64,000 bases of DNA from Pardosa pseudoannulata (Eukaryota; Arthropoda; Arachnida; Araneae; Lycosidae): contig CM063504.1 in the NCBI GenBank assembly GCA_032207245.1, positions 82,901,344-82,965,343 on the forward strand. Reading direction: 5' to 3'. The notes beneath the pieces are model-generated. The model saw only the letters and a program-made list of their open reading frames with translations, had not been told where the DNA came from and did no database searches. Below, piece after piece: positions 48,303-61,770 of this stretch; positions within the stretch are counted from its first letter, which is position 1; each line of letters begins with the position of its first letter. A program made the position numbers and the translations under genes.

Positions 48303-49233
48303 CAGTGAAACCTCTCTGAGCAGCTACCCCTCCGTACCAAAATTATTTGGCTGCTTAGAGGGGTTGGCCGCTCTGAAGGGTTTTATTTACTATTATAAAA
48401 TTATTTTAATGCATAATATAAACAAGTCTGACATATATTGCTTATGTAAATGAAATTTAAAACTTATCTAAAGAGTAAATAATACTTTATTTCATGCTTC
48501 TTTACATTTTTTTTTTTCAAAAGGCTACAATTTTTTCTGTTTGATCTGTAGTCTTTGCACTCCTTCAAAATCAAATTCTTTCCTTTAAAGACTTTGTGAT
48601 TCCCTTTCTTCCGCAGTTAAATAATTCAGCTAAGTTTCTTGCCGATTTGCCATTCTCATATTCATGCAGAACTTCAATGCTCTGCTCAAGATTTAGAAAA
48701 ATGCATTTTGACATCGTTGCAACTGAGATCACTTACCAACTACTGAAATGAAACTTGTGTGAATGACATTTTTACTGACAGAGATGCAATTCTTCCTTAA
48801 CTATACCGATTGGAATTCCAAACAGAGGCCCAAGGACACCTTCAATGCTTGATTGTCCAGCTCCTCCCTTACTTTCTATGGATGGTGCAATAGGGATTCT
48901 CTACCTGAAGGGTGTGGGGAGAATACAAAAGAGATAACAGATTTAATCTTTCTTAGAAAGGAGGGGGGGGGACCACGAGAATGGACTTCTCAAGTTATTC
49001 CTTTGTCTTATATCCGACCATAAACCTGACCTTGAGTTTTTCGCTCAAAATTAAATCATGGAGTGAGTAGAATTTCCCGAAAAATGAAAGGGGCAATCAG
49101 ACTTGGTGGACATTTAGAGGGGGTCGGGTGGCTGCTGATACAGGTTATTTTAATATTAGGTCTATGAGTAGAAAAATCTGTGCCATGAAAAATTGACCAT
49201 TTAGAAGGGTGGCTGCTCGGAGAGGTTCTACTG
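48303..49233 (-). mobile_element. Tigger/pogo deletion derivative, copy 3 (ST7 intron)
   Basis: Termini CAGTGAAACCTCTCTGAGC and CTCGGAGAGGTTCTACTG form inverted repeats, with TA on each side. On the minus strand, 48714 downward opens MSKCIFLNLEQSIEVLHEYE, then NGKSARNLAELFNCG. This is the psq/CENP-B N-terminal helix-turn-helix of a Tigger transposase, which soon ends in a shifted stop. The DDE region is missing. Frames 48166-48453 and 49056-49250 are shadows. Confidence 0.85.
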
Positions 49234-49437
49234 TATATATAAATGATCATAAAATATTATGGAATGATTAAAGAAGCACAGGATCAATGTAATTAATAAA
49301 TTTATAACAAAATAGCTATTAATAAAAATATTAACAATGTATAATATACCATAAAACTGCATAAAAATTATTTCAGAAATACACATACACCGAATATAAT
49401 AAACTGAAAAAAAGGTTTATTATACTTTAATACCTAC

Positions 49438-49577
49438 ATTTTTCGCAAATGTGCCCATTGGCTCTGGGTACTGGTGAGTGAGCAAAGCCAACAAAGCTGT
49501 GAATGAACATAAACCGGCAGTGAAAAGGATAAAAAATGGTAATTCTTTTTTAGGATACACAGAAACTTCATGAAATG
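49438..49577 (-). CDS. ST7: ST7 exon with C-terminal membrane-like segment
   Basis: Reads [15 protein letters not shown], then a hydrophobic stretch [17 protein letters not shown], then [14 protein letters not shown]. The hydrophobic run is long enough for a membrane span. Donor GTAGGT at 49437 downward is phase 0; the alternative donor four bases on would put a stop in the next exon, which decides the boundary. Confidence 0.95.
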
Positions 49578-51185
49578 CTGAAAGAAATATTAAAGCAATT
49601 TAAAACACATTTCTACAAAATCTAATTCTACAGGGTGAAGTAAAGAAAAAATTAAACCAATATGCATCAAACATTGAAATTGAAACAACGCACATTAAAC
49701 TAATATTTATTTCAACTTCAACCATAATATTTTCTTTATATAGCATAACATTAAAATTTTCAAATCAAAACTGAAGTGAGTGCTTGTATTGCCTTCTGCT
49801 GGAAATTTACCACAACCATTTGAAAATTTAATACTATTTTCCTTACTTATTACAATGTTTTGAATAAATTAATAAATCAAATATTTAATTTATTTAACAA
49901 ATTTAATAAAATCTAGAACAAAAATTTTATAGTCTATAAGAAAAAAAAAAAACAAAGACTAATAATTTTATTATCTAGCAATAATATAATTTAGGAATTT
50001 TTTAATTTAGCTTTAATTATAATAAAAAAAAAACTGCTATATTGAAATCATAAAGAATAAAGAGATAACCTAATGGAAATTTGCCTATGAAAATTGTTGA
50101 GTTAGATCATTAGACTTATGAACAGGCTTGCAACTGCTGAGGTACTGTCAAAAAGGTGAGAAAAGTGATAAATAATACAGAATAAGTGACTAAAAGCAAT
50201 TTTTTTTCTCCTCTTGATTACTGATGCTATTATTAAGATTTTTCTATTTATTTTAACTCTAAATCAAATGATTCATGCAAGACACGATTTTAGCAAAAAA
50301 GGTTAAAAATTTTGTTTAAAACAACTCAACATTGCTTTTTTTCTCAAGAAAATCTAAAAATTAGATTCGAATACATACAATACATTAATTTTATAATCAC
50401 AATTTTCTGTATATATTAATGATGTTTTGAAATATGTACATAGCTAGATTAGAGTATCTAAATAAAAATTGTGAAGGAAAAGAGAAATGCGTGCTTTGAC
50501 GTAAATTACTTCAATGTATTAAATGTACATTTCAGTACAAATGTAGATTTCAGGAACTTCTTTACGACTTTTTAAAATCACTGAATTCTGGAAACCATAT
50601 GATTAATTAATTTTAATAAGAAAAATACGATTAGAGCATCACATTTTTGGTCTTTTATTAAAATATTATGTTATTAATTCAGATTTTCTTTTTCAACAAC
50701 AGACTTTTGTTGCGATACACCATGAGAAAAGTGACTGTTTACTTAAAAAAGTGACTAAAAGTGATAAATTGTAAAAAAAGTGACTAAAGGTGAGAAAAGT
50801 GACGGAATTGCAAGCCTGTATGAATCAAAATAAAAATTCCTTTGATCATTAAGTCAATTACACATTATAATGGCAATTTATAAATGCAAATATATTTACA
50901 CATGAATGCCTGACAGAAACTGAATGACAATTTATGACACTAACTTACAATACAAAACTAATTATATAGAAAAAGTATTAAAAAACTATTACAGTACTGA
51001 ATACTTGAAGTAAGCCAAACTTAATTTTTAAAGGCTAAATAAAAGTATTTATTTTTAATTTTACAATAAATGGTAAAAAAGAAAACAATATAAAAAACTT
51101 AGAGTAGATGTAAATTAAATACTGTTATTGGGAAATATTTTTTTTCCTTTTGCTTTTCTACAAATCCTTTGCATCTTAACTCTGA

Positions 51186-51363
51186 TTTGGTTTGGTTTGG
51201 AGCACTACGGTCTACTGTTTTGCCACACAAGGGCTAATGAGACTGGGACCTACAGCTTAAAGCCGATTCCGAACGGCTACGAACATCCATGCCACAGTGG
51301 GATTTGAACCCACGAACTCCGGTACCGACGATCAACGACCTAACCAATAGGCCAGCGTTCGGC
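51186..51363 (-). mobile_element. tRNA-derived SINE, copy 13 (ST7 intron)
   Basis: catcttaactctga flanks both ends as a 14-base duplication. The body is close to the best-preserved copies, including its CpGs, so it is a young insertion. Confidence 0.92.
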
Positions 51364-51902
51364 CATCTTAACTCTGAATTGCAAAATTTTCTCTAAAATG
51401 TTAGACTACATCAAATTAAGCATGTAAAATATTATTAAAAGTGTTAAAGAGATAAAAACACATCAATATATCTTTAAAAAAAGTCTTTTTTTTTAAATTA
51501 AGGCTATTCTTTTAAGAATATGAAGAACACCTTTATTTTACCCTTCTCAAAGTTATGATTTTAAATAATCTAATAAATAATATTTTGGCTCCAATAAAAA
51601 GAATAATAAGGTATATTTATCATCATAATTACTAAAATAAAAGTTTAAATTGCTCTAAAATTATTACTCTATATCACTGGTTCTCAAACTTTATATCTCA
51701 CAGAACCCCACATACATAGCAACAGAACTCCAGAATAAATATTACTTAATGAGAAATGTAAGGCCTGTTATAAATCATTGATTACACAAGCATAAAAATT
51801 AAACAATATAAAGCAGTATTAAAATGTAAATAACTTACAAAAAGTGATGGGGAAGCAACATTTTTTTTAATGGAATGATACATTGAAGAAATATATCAAT
51901 GG

Positions 51903-52070
51903 ATTGGTTTGGAGCCCTATGGTCTACTTTTTTAGCAACACAAGGGCTAATGAGACCAGGACCTACTGCTTAAAGCTGACTCTAAACAGCTTTGAATATC
52001 AGTGCCTCAGTGGGATTTGAACCTACAAACTCTGGTTCCAAATATCAGCACCCTAACCATTCAGCAATAG
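51903..52070 (-). mobile_element. tRNA-derived SINE, copy 14 (ST7 intron)
   Basis: tatcaatgg flanks the element. The body has lost nearly all CpGs (reversed B box gatttgaacc). About 230 bases upstream, 51677-51700 cactggttctcaaacttt resembles a hAT terminus. Confidence 0.87.
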
Positions 52071-52776
52071 TATCAATGGGATAAATGACTTTATTAATGA
52101 CTGTCATAATTTTCTTTACAGTTTGGTTAAACAGAAGAAACTTTTAGTCTCATATCATGTTCTGCATCCACCATATTCTGATAAACCATTTCTTCTATAT
52201 GAAGATAAGAAATCATTATTTTGGGTTTAGACTTGCAATAGCTAGTGCTAGTTAATTTTTCAATCTATTGGTACCTGTCAGACAAACACTTGAATGTCTC
52301 CTTGGTCAGACCTTTTCTTTTTTTACTTCTATTTTTACAACTGATTTGGGTTACAAGAACTTGATATTTGAAGCAAATAAAATATGAAACCTTTGCCTTC
52401 CTAAACTTTGAAAAGAGTACAAATCCTGTTTTATAAAATGCTAACTATAACACACAATTTTTATAATGAATATATGAGGATAAAAGTAAATAATAGGAAA
52501 ATCTAATTTTACATCATAAGGTATAAAATTAGTGTTTGATTTAAAGCAAACAAATAAACAATATACACAAAAAGAAAACTGTTAAAAAAGTGTCTGGATT
52601 TTGGACCATTACAAATTTTGGATGTTCCCATCTGAGGCTCTCTACTGTATTTACAGAAGAGGAACAATTTTTTTTTAACAAGCACATAGTTTGGACTTTA
52701 AAAAGACAAAAGTTGAGTGTACATAATTACTAATACTCTACATATTAGTATTAAATTAAAACAAAAAGATACTTAC

Positions 52777-52869
52777 TGGGTAAAAGTTCCCTATCTGTTG
52801 TTTCTGTACAAGTAGGGTATGGATAAAATAAATGACCTTTTTCTAAAGGGTAAGGAATCATCCTAAAAG
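52777..52869 (-). CDS. ST7: ST7 exon ([18 protein letters not shown] region)
   Basis: The exon reads [18 protein letters not shown], then [12 protein letters not shown]. The acceptor is ATGTTTAG before CTTTTAGG, not the TTTTAG seven bases later. Only the earlier one restores Thr-Phe-Arg across the junction with the upstream exon. Donor is GTAAGT. Confidence 0.95.
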
Positions 52870-52975
52870 CTAAACATAACACCAGCATTAAAATGGGGGA
52901 AAAGGTAGATAATGATTATTCTACATCTAAATATGTTAAATTGCATTTAAAGAAATAAAAAACAACTAGACTTAC

Positions 52976-53126
52976 TTCCTTCCCATGTGCAATGTAACAA
53001 ATTTAAAGCTCCTTCAACCCTTTTCCAATGTGGTAAATGAAAGAAAGCATATGCTATTGCTTCACTGTCACCCCTTTTTAAAATGTGCTCAGGAGGTAAT
53101 ATGAGGCTTTTCATTTCTAAAAGATA
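52976..53126 (-). CDS. ST7: ST7 exon ([20 protein letters not shown] region)
   Basis: Fifty codons run from [20 protein letters not shown] through [20 protein letters not shown] to [10 protein letters not shown]. This is the most conserved ST7 block, with a TPR-like helical pattern. Acceptor ACAG, donor GTAAGT. It is separated from the next exon by only 106 bases. Confidence 0.96.
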
Positions 53127-53398
53127 CTGTAAAATGTTAAATTAGTAATAACAATGAGGAACATTTGCAGGAAACTTAAAGGCTAAGATACTACTTAATA
53201 CATTTTTATTCTTTATATTAGATAGAAAACTGACTAAATGAACTATTTTCTTTTTAAAAAAAAATTATTACCTAGTTAAATTCAGTAAATGTACTAAGAT
53301 TTTCATAATCTCAAGACTAAGAACTGTTTGCCAAATAATAATGTACAAAAAATATGTTTTTTAATTGATTTTAATTAACAAGAGAAGTGATAAAATTA

Positions 53399-53438
<40 letters not shown>

Positions 53439-54118
53439 GAGTTTTGTTCCAAGCTAAAGTGTGTGTGCATGTGTGGGGGGATGAGCTTCTATACAAATCA
53501 CAGAACAAGGAAAAATAGATTATTAATTAAAAATAAATACCTATATACAGGACCAGCGAGTATGCACAATGTGCATGCACACAAGTGGTTAAGTTTCTAA
53601 GGTGGCTGAAGGAATTAATACATTAAAATATGATAACTACACTTTTTTTTAATATTAAAAAGGGAGGATTGTACAGTAAATATTTCTTTTCTTTCTTGTT
53701 ATGCATCAGGGAACAATTGTTGCCATAAAGCTGGATTAGTGTTTAATTAATATTTCTTCAAATATATTACTTAAAATAAGATGATTTTTAATATTTTGAG
53801 TCATTTTGAAAGAATTCTTACTTAAATTTTCAGAAACAACAACTAAATGAATTTAAACTTATTTGTCTTAGGGGTAGAATGTAAGTTAAGATGAATAATA
53901 TTTTATATCAAATTATACACACACACATAAATATATATAATGGGTAGAATATAAATTCATTAAAGTTTTGAAAACAGAAAAATCACAAATTGAAAAATAA
54001 ATTCAAGAGTTTTAGCTGTGCAATAACCTAGACAAAATAGCAAATAGATGCCAATAGTTTGAATACCTGCTCAGAGGACCTCGATTACATCTGTACATAC
54101 TGAGTCATTAAAGAGACA

Positions 54119-54527
54119 TGATGTCATACTGCATACCTGGAAGGTGTTTTTTCCTCCGGTTAAGAAATCACTGCCGGTGAAGATTAGTGACATCAAACCT
54201 CCAAACCAGTGGAGATAATTCTTCTAATCCACTCCACCGGGCGGCATGTTAAACTGTCGATAGCTGTGGCTGTTATGTAGATTACCAAGTGAAGACTGTA
54301 TTTAAGCCGCCGGCAAATGCAAGCCTGGATGCTCTTTCGTGACCGCCATGTAAGGGATGGCCGTTCTGTAAACTGTTTGTTTGTAGGTAGCAAGCTGCTA
54401 CCAAGTAGTGTACAGTTCTTAATGTTATTTTAATAAACGAGTCAGCCTCTGGCATTTCGAGTGTTTTTCTTCGAGGAACTTCACATCTACTGCATGCCTG
54501 CTATTGATATGGCGTAGTATTCATACA
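54119..54527 (-). mobile_element. Solo LTR (409 bp) in an ST7 intron
   Basis: Starts TGATGTCATAC and ends ATTCATACA, with AGACA on both sides (54114-54118 and 54528-54532), a 5-base target duplication. It is GC-richer than the intron. An AATAAA at about 54431 and a TATTTAAG-like box at about 54299 read plus, so transcription polarity may be plus even though strand is uncertain. A minus frame 54193-54393 lies inside and is not a gene. Confidence 0.78.
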
Positions 54528-55557
54528 AGACATGACTAACTTCTTGTGCGAAAGAGATTACAGACAGCGTTTACATTGTGACTTGCTAAACAACTGTGGC
54601 AGCAAAAATGCATATGATAGCATGAAAATAGCAAGAATGCTCAATTTTTTTTTCTTTTCAGGGGAAAGTTGGCATCTGGTTTAGAGCAAGTGGAAGATAG
54701 GGCACATATAACAATTACACAGTTCTTAGTTTTGAGAAGTGTAGAAGGAATGCAATCTCAAAGAATCCCATCCTTGATTTAATTTGGATTTCAAATAACT
54801 CTTATTAACTGGTCGATGATCATTAAAATTCAAGCATAAAAATTACAGGTATGCTGCAGTATGAAGTTAATATATTACCAGGCAAACAGAAAACGACAGC
54901 TTTCCCACTATCTTATGAAGACAGTAACTGCGGATGTTGCACAGACACTTATGTTGTATGTGTGTGAGGATTGTAAGACTAAAGTTTAAAAGAACCCGAC
55001 TTTGATATCCTCAGTGTGCTAGCTTCAACATCTCTAAATAATTTTCCCTCCAAATTTAAATAAAAAAAAATAAATAAAATAAAATAAAAAAATTTCATCT
55101 TGAATAACTGAATTTGATTAATTTTAGGTGTTGCATACACACATACATATCTAAATTTAGTTCTAATAATACAGGTTCGCAAGAAAGTACAAGGACAAAA
55201 TTATCAAAAGTTATATTTAACTCATTCAACATTCTTTGAAGGATACGATACTTTGGGAATAGTCAAGTGAATACAAGAAAAGACTTCTCAACAAAGCACA
55301 TTTTAAGTAATAATTTTTTTTCAACAAAAATGTAAGATGATATATTTAAAATTAATAAAATAGTAAAAGAGAAATATCACTATAATGACACAGAACTCCC
55401 CTGTACATTTCTAGCTTAAAGAGAACTTGTAAATTACAACTTACATATATTGATTTTAATAAATTATTTATTCCTTTAACCCATAAAAAAAGTATTTTGC
55501 TGCCCTGATATTGATAAAATATTTTTAAAAATAAGATTATATTAAACAAATTCTTAC

Positions 55558-55660
55558 TTTTGGCACATGTGGGTTAAATTCAACTGCTCGATGAATTGCT
55601 TCAACTGCATTCATTTCTGCAGTACTTAACCCTCGCTTTGATGCAACATCAGGAGAAAAC
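55558..55660 (-). CDS. ST7: ST7 exon ([20 protein letters not shown] region)
   Basis: The exon reads [20 protein letters not shown], then [14 protein letters not shown]. The leading G completes a Lys codon with the previous exon, and phase 0 at the GTAAGA donor leads into YLLEMK. Confidence 0.96.
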
Positions 55661-56975
55661 CTAAAAATTGGAGAGGAAAAAAAAATGTTTATAATTTAAA
55701 GCAGCAAAGCATTGTTTGTATATCACTCAAGGGACACAAAGTGACATATAAATGAAAAAACAAACACATTATCAAAATTTTAATAAACTTTAATTACTGC
55801 AAGTTTTAAGTAAAAATAGTAATTTTACAATTTTATAAAATAATAGTACTAGTACATTAGTTACATAATAGTATATTGAAAATAGCAGTAATTAAATTTT
55901 AATATTGAGAAATCATCATACACCCTTTATGTGCATGAAAATAAAAGTAGGCATTCAGTTAAAAAAATTAAATTTTTTAATAATATCAATTTGCTACCTA
56001 GCATTCTGCTTTTCTGTGAGTATTAAGTATAGCAAATGGGAATTAAGAACATAGAATGCTTATTCAGTAGTATCTTGACAAAAATGGGTTTGAAGTTTTT
56101 CAATGGTGTCCAGTATGTTTTTAAAGAAAATAACTTCCTTGCATTATTCTGCATCATCACTTAAATTAGTGCCAGACCATTTCTTTTCTATTAATTCCTC
56201 AATAGTGCATAATTTGAAAGTAATAGTAGTAATAACATATAAAAAATAATGAATCAAGCCCAAAAACAACCATTAAAAAAATGAAAAATGGTACACAAAC
56301 AAAGCTTTGTGTTCTATAAACAAAAAGCCTTTATTATTTTAATGGTTGTGAATGGTAGACTGTGATTAAAAGTTATATAAATATAAACAAAGTGTACATA
56401 AGAAGAAACTAAAAAGTGCTTTATTGTAAAAAAACAAATGAAAGTTACAGTATGAATTAAAATCAATTCTAAATGAACGCGCTTAAAGCAAAGTACATTA
56501 ATTTAGAATTCAGCAATACATTATTGCATACATATTCCTAATTTTAAAGCTATATGTTCTAATTTACTTTCCTTAATAATCATTTAGAATAGCAGATAGT
56601 TTAAGTTTATAAATGTTCCTTTCAGCTCATACAACAACAGATAAAGTATAATACACCTACTTTATGGTATTAGTTTCAAATGTCATGAAATAAACCAAAT
56701 AGTAAACACAATTAGTTCAACATGAGAAACTGAAATATAGAGTATAAAAAAATGTTTAGCCCTATTAAAATTTCACATTAATGAACACAAAAACACATAA
56801 ATTTCACATCAAAAATTAAAATGAAGTAGTTTATTATTTCAATAATTTTACAATTCATATGCTCAACATTAAAATAAATCAGTTGTTAAAGAATGTCTGA
56901 AAGTTTAAAATATTCAGAAATTATATTAAAAAATTATCTTATAAGATATTTTACAGTTAAAAATTTTGAACTTAC

Positions 56976-57048
56976 TTGTCACTGACACCTCTTGCTTTTA
57001 GAAGAGCAGCAGTGTAACATATTGTTGCTGATTTTGGTAAATTAATGT
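56976..57048 (-). CDS. ST7: ST7 exon ([20 protein letters not shown] region)
   Basis: A 73-base exon reading [20 protein letters not shown], then VSD and AA of a split Lys codon. Acceptor TTTATAG, donor GTAAGT. The length and sequence match the corresponding vertebrate ST7 segment. Confidence 0.95.
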
Positions 57049-57144
57049 CTATAAAGGTTAAAAAAAAAGGATCAATAAACACTAAAAGATTATCAAAACA
57101 CAGTGAATGTTTCAATATTACCACTAATCAACTTTTAGTTTTAA

Positions 57145-57387
57145 CCCCTTAACACATTTGCCCGTGTCTGACACAGGCAAAATTCAAATTAAACATTTAA
57201 TAAAATCGTTTACACTTTGTTTGTATAACAATTTTTTATATACTTTTTACTCCTTCCAAGCTCCCTAGTCACCCCCAAAATTGAAATTGCAAAAAATAAC
57301 TTACATTGTACCTATATATCCCTTTTCTATGAAGAAAATATGTCATATTTTATAAATTTTTCTAAACCAAACTCGTGCTTTAAGGGG
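57145..57387. mobile_element. piggyBac-type MITE (243 bp) in an ST7 intron
   Basis: TTAA at 57141-57144 and 57388-57391. The left end CCCCTTAACAC and the right end GTGCTTTAAGGGG are inverted relatives. No coding content. Confidence 0.75.
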
Positions 57388-57513
57388 TTAAGGAACAGTA
57401 CTGGAATTATTTAAAATAATAATTCACCCATTTTTCTCACAGAATTTGTGGTTTCAAAACCAATGCAGAATAGTTCTATAATACTTATAACTCCATAACC
57501 CTAAATATAACTA

Positions 57514-58299
57514 CAGTCAGTACCGTATATGGTCACCTGCTTATATGGTCAGTTTTGTAAAGTCCCATCTAACTTAATAGGAAACGTGTTAAAGTGCACC
57601 TCTTATAGAGTCATTTTTTTTTTCTTGTTACTGGTTATATGGTCAGTTCCTTGTTTTCAACAAGTTTCCATTTTTTTCTTTTTCTTTTTTTAAAAAAAGA
57701 AAAGAAGTCAGAGCGAAATTGGAGAACACCTGAATTTAAGCCTGTATTTCCCTCCCTTTCCCATTTTCTTGTTTGTATAGACATCACGTCTCTCAGTTCT
57801 CTTGCCCCTGACAAGAGGTGGACATCTGCCTGTTTATTGGTTGAAGTTATCTCTCCCTGCTTAAGTTGAAATTGAGACGAAACAAGTAAAAGAAAGTTTT
57901 GTTGCATTTGAATCATACATCACGAATAAGAACATTCATTTTTTAATTATGGCTTCGAAAAGAAAGAATTTATCATTTGCTGCCAAATATGAATTGATTG
58001 AAAATTTTAAAAAATCTAATCTTTTAAAAGGCTACTTTCGCCACAGCAATTCCATTACCTTAACGCCATTAAACAATATTTTAGCTGCCAAACTTTGGTC
58101 CAAGTGTTGAAATTGGTGATCAAGAAAGAAAATGCCAGAGCTTCTCACCTTATGGGAATGTGGATAAGGCTCTTCTGTTACAGATTAAGAATGCATGGTA
58201 TATGCACAATAGGGTTGTATGGTTCTGCATATAAGATCACCGTGCTTATGGTCTGATTTTTCTAGACCGCTGAGCTGACCACATAACCAATACAGACTG
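57514..58299 (+). mobile_element. Tigger/pogo deletion derivative, copy 4 (ST7 intron)
   Basis: Termini CAGTCAGTACCGTATATGG and CCAATACAGACTG with TA on each side. ATG at 57949 opens MASKRKNLSFAAKYELIENF, the Tigger N-terminal helix-turn-helix. A large deletion joins it, near YGNVDKALL-type sequence, to the 3' terminus. This copy supplies the uninterrupted site for the LTR in the 18862-20396 copy. Overlapping frames at 57635-57916 are shadows. Confidence 0.85.
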
Positions 58300-58831
58300 T
58301 ATTAATGTTACATAAAACATTATGATATCAAATAATTGAAATAAAAACTATACAAGCACTTAAGCACTTTCATAAATTTTACCCATACTGACTAAAGATA
58401 TACCATTTAAAAATGTAATAATCTGTTGATTTCTTTCTTCTTTAAGATTATAACTAAACATAATAAATATGTTTATTATTTAACTGATTAAAAAAAGACA
58501 AAAAATGAAGATTAACATAAATGAGGGGAAATATTTATGAATTACCCTTTAAAAAACAAATTTATAAACAGATTATGGATATGCAAGTTCAATTTGATTT
58601 TTATATATAAAAAAAATTGCTGTTAAGAAACATAAATCAACTAAATGCCTATTTAAGTTATTTCTTAGATTTTGAATAATATAATCATTAGATAAATGTA
58701 AGAGAAAGTAATAAAAAATAAAAATAATTTAGAGTAAATTTTAGAAAAATAGTTATAGAATAATGAGAGGAATGCATAAGAGAATAATGCAAAAAATACT
58801 GATTTATATGAATGTGAAAATAAAAACTTAC

Positions 58832-58946
58832 CGTCATATTTTGCAAGAACAGCTTGAACATCAGCATATGCTTGCATTTCTAAAAGAGCTTCTATTAAAT
58901 TTTCATGAATGTTAAAAACATTCATCATAGGAAATTCTTTTATGAG
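58832..58946 (-). CDS. ST7: ST7 exon ([20 protein letters not shown] region)
   Basis: Reads [26 protein letters not shown], then [12 protein letters not shown]. Acceptor CTGTAG, donor GTAAGT, phase 1 out. The intron read-through frame 58665-58928 merely extends this exon past its donor. Confidence 0.97.
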
Positions 58947-59126
58947 CTACAGAAAAAAATATATATGTATATGTATTAGTTAATAGCAAACATAATACAA
59001 CTTAAACTGAAATTTTTTTTTCTGTTATTCTTTTTACAAGTTTGGCATAAGTTATTGATAGGTCTCAAGCACTACAGTTAATCTTTTTACATTTAATTAT
59101 TGAATTAAAAAAAAAAAAAAAAAAAA

Positions 59127-59275
59127 ATTAGTTTAGAGTGCTACTGTCAGTTTTTTTACTTCATAAGGGTAAAAGGGACTGGTACCAGCTTCTCAAAACC
59201 AACTTCAAACATCTAAGAACATCCATGCATGCAGTGCGATTTGAGCCTGGATTCCAGTTTCAAAAGGCAGGATAA
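59127..59275 (-). mobile_element. tRNA-derived SINE, copy 15 (degenerate, ST7 intron)
   Basis: Keeps tagtttagagtgctactgtc, gggactggtaccagcttctc and aagaacatccatgcatgcagt in family order. The head is eroded. Confidence 0.65.
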
Positions 59276-60200
59276 AATTTTGGAAAAGAACAGCAGAGTA
59301 TGTTTTTGTGCAGTAAGAAATCACTACACAATACTAGGTATAAAAACTAAATGTAAAAATTATAGTTTTGTACATGTGCCTAGAAAGATGCCTTAAAAGA
59401 ATTTGAATTTATTCTTATCACAAGATGACAGAAACATTCTGTAAAAATTAATGTTTGCAGAACAGTATTGAAAACTAAGAATAATCAAAAGCTTTCTAGA
59501 AAGAAAACTATAAAAGGGTAAACTGGATGTGATGCAACTAAGCAACATGAACAAAGAATAAAGATAGACATTTTTAAGCTAACAAACATATATGAACCAG
59601 AAAGGGTAAAATCTGGCAGAAAAGAAGTTTGCAGAAATATACAGTATATTTACTTTAAAGTATCACTGTTTTTCTTATTAGATACAACCTAGTGCAGTTT
59701 GAAAGTATTCAGTCCATTATGGAAAAGAGGTTAGAAGTGAGTTAAGGAATGGATAGTCCATTATCCATTTATATGACTAATCAAAATATATCAGCTGATA
59801 ACAATCCTCACAAACTGAAAAGTAACGGACTAAAACAAAAAATTTTTTTCATTTGGTTCTGCATGAGAAATAAATCCAGGATGGTAAAATCACAGGAAAA
59901 CATACAATGTATCAAAAATAAGAAAAAAAAGAGATCCTTAAAAATAAATAAATAAATAAATAAAAGAGCTCTGCGGGACCTGGAGGGGGATAGGGTTAGG
60001 GGTTATAACACCTCCATAAAAGTTGAATAGGGAGAAAACTCCCATGGAAAATTTCTCACCATGTCATACGATTTCACTATGCTTAAAAATATATATATAT
60101 ATATACATTTAACAAAATTAAACTTTCTAAAATCAAATTTTCAAATTAAAAAAAATTAATAAATTTTGGATTAAAAATCAAAATGTATCAAAAAACATAC

Positions 60201-60298
60201 ATCTCTCATAATTTTCACACTTTCTCTTAATTTTCCGAGCTTCCTTGCACACATGGCAAGTCTTCTCCTTATATACACAAGAACATTTGTATCTCGTC
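60201..60298 (-). CDS. ST7: ST7 exon ([20 protein letters not shown] region)
   Basis: Reads [24 protein letters not shown], then ESVKIMRD. Phase 2 in (GA completing an Arg codon) and phase 0 out through GTATGT, giving IMRD-LIKEFP across the next junction, as in other ST7 proteins. Confidence 0.96.
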
Positions 60299-61668
60299 CT
60301 AAAAAATCAGTCAAAATATAATAAAGTTTAATATCTACAATGAAAAACTTTAAATATTTCTTAATATAAACTTTGTTTTATAAAGTATTGATATTCCTTT
60401 TCAACATAATTGTCTTACATTTATAATACAATATTTAATAACTATCAAGATACTATTTAACAGTAAATATGGTAAGAAACGTGCAGGAAACATACATGCA
60501 ACATTATTATATCAAATAATTCAAAACCTATTTCAATTTTAACCATTAGCAACAATGAGCTCATAGACGGCTATAAATATATGTTATTAAATACATTGAT
60601 TGAAAACAAATTTAGAAACAGACTAATTTCTGAACAGATATATGTATATTTAAAGGAATATTAAGAAGTAATTAACTCTTTATATGGGGCATGTGCAACA
60701 TATGACCCTGACAGAATCCAGCCTGCATTTTTCTGATTGTACAGCCTATGATGACTTTTCAAAATAATCAATCTATGTGACCCATTATGTGGGGCCCCTC
60801 TCTCTGTGGGACATATTTCTTTTGTATTTATAGTTTTTATAGAGACATTGGGCACCATATTAGTATATACTATTTTGAATGTATGGTGTAGTAAATGACT
60901 CCTATTGTACTATAACCGATAACTGCCATTGTATACCAGTGGTTATGGCTTTGTTGCTCATCTGATTCATAAATAGAAGTATGGAATTAATTTTCATTAT
61001 TTAAGAAAATTATGTTAATTAGTATAATAGTATTTTATATTTTATTATAGGAGTATACGAAGTAATAGTTTAATATATGAATCAAAGTACTCAAGCTTAG
61101 GTAACTCTTCTAATTTGTAATCTGGCAAGTAGTCTTGTCAAAGATGTACATCGCCACATAGTATCTTAAAATTAAGGTAGAGCGAGTTATTGAAAGAACC
61201 AATACAAAAGTAACACTTTATTTTGAGGTACACAATTACAAAACACATGTAAAAAAAAAAAAAAATAAATAAAAAAAAAATCTGCCTTATATAGTGTTTA
61301 AATAAAAGCATGAACTTTTAAACACACTTAACTACAAAAGTTTGAAAAGCAGAATCTTTTTATACGCAACATATTAAAAAATAATAGCGAATGATAAATT
61401 AAAAGTTAGCAAGAAAACATTAAGCTAGATTAAAAAATTAGTTAAATACTGTACAATAAATGGAAATCACATAATTCATGCAAAAGTAAGTTATTTTATA
61501 ATTATCCAAAATAAAGAGAGGTACAAATGCATTATAGATGCAGTGTTTTCTTTGTCTGAATCTAAGTTTTTTTTTTTAATCTCGTAAAAAAGAATTTTAA
61601 GGAAGGTAGGAGACTTGAAGAATGTTTGTGGCGCTATCCTTTCCAATTTTCACCTGACATTAAATTTA

Positions 61669-61770
61669 TTTTCATTTCTTTTATTACAAGGGGGGGTCCC
61701 CTTGTAATAAAATAAATGAAAACTTAATTAAACCTAACATGTGAGGGGGGAACCCCCCCTCACATGTTAG
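61669..61770. repeat. Two adjacent long G/C-capped hairpins
   Basis: Hairpin 1 (61669-61722) pairs tttcttttattacaagggg with ccccttgtaataaaataaa, a stem of about 25 with few mismatches. Hairpin 2 (61734-61770) pairs ctaacatgtgagggggg with ccccccctcacatgttag, a near-perfect 17-base stem with almost no loop. The intron around is featureless. It may be a tiny foldback MITE or two. Confidence 0.8.

Noticed and set aside
57635..57916. 93-codon minus and 76-codon plus frames
   Set aside because: Both lie inside a Tigger derivative, whose real coding remnant begins at 57949 on the plus strand.
58665..58928. 87-codon minus frame starting [10 protein letters not shown]
   Set aside because: The start is internal to an ST7 exon and the end is intron read-through past a clear GTAAGT donor.
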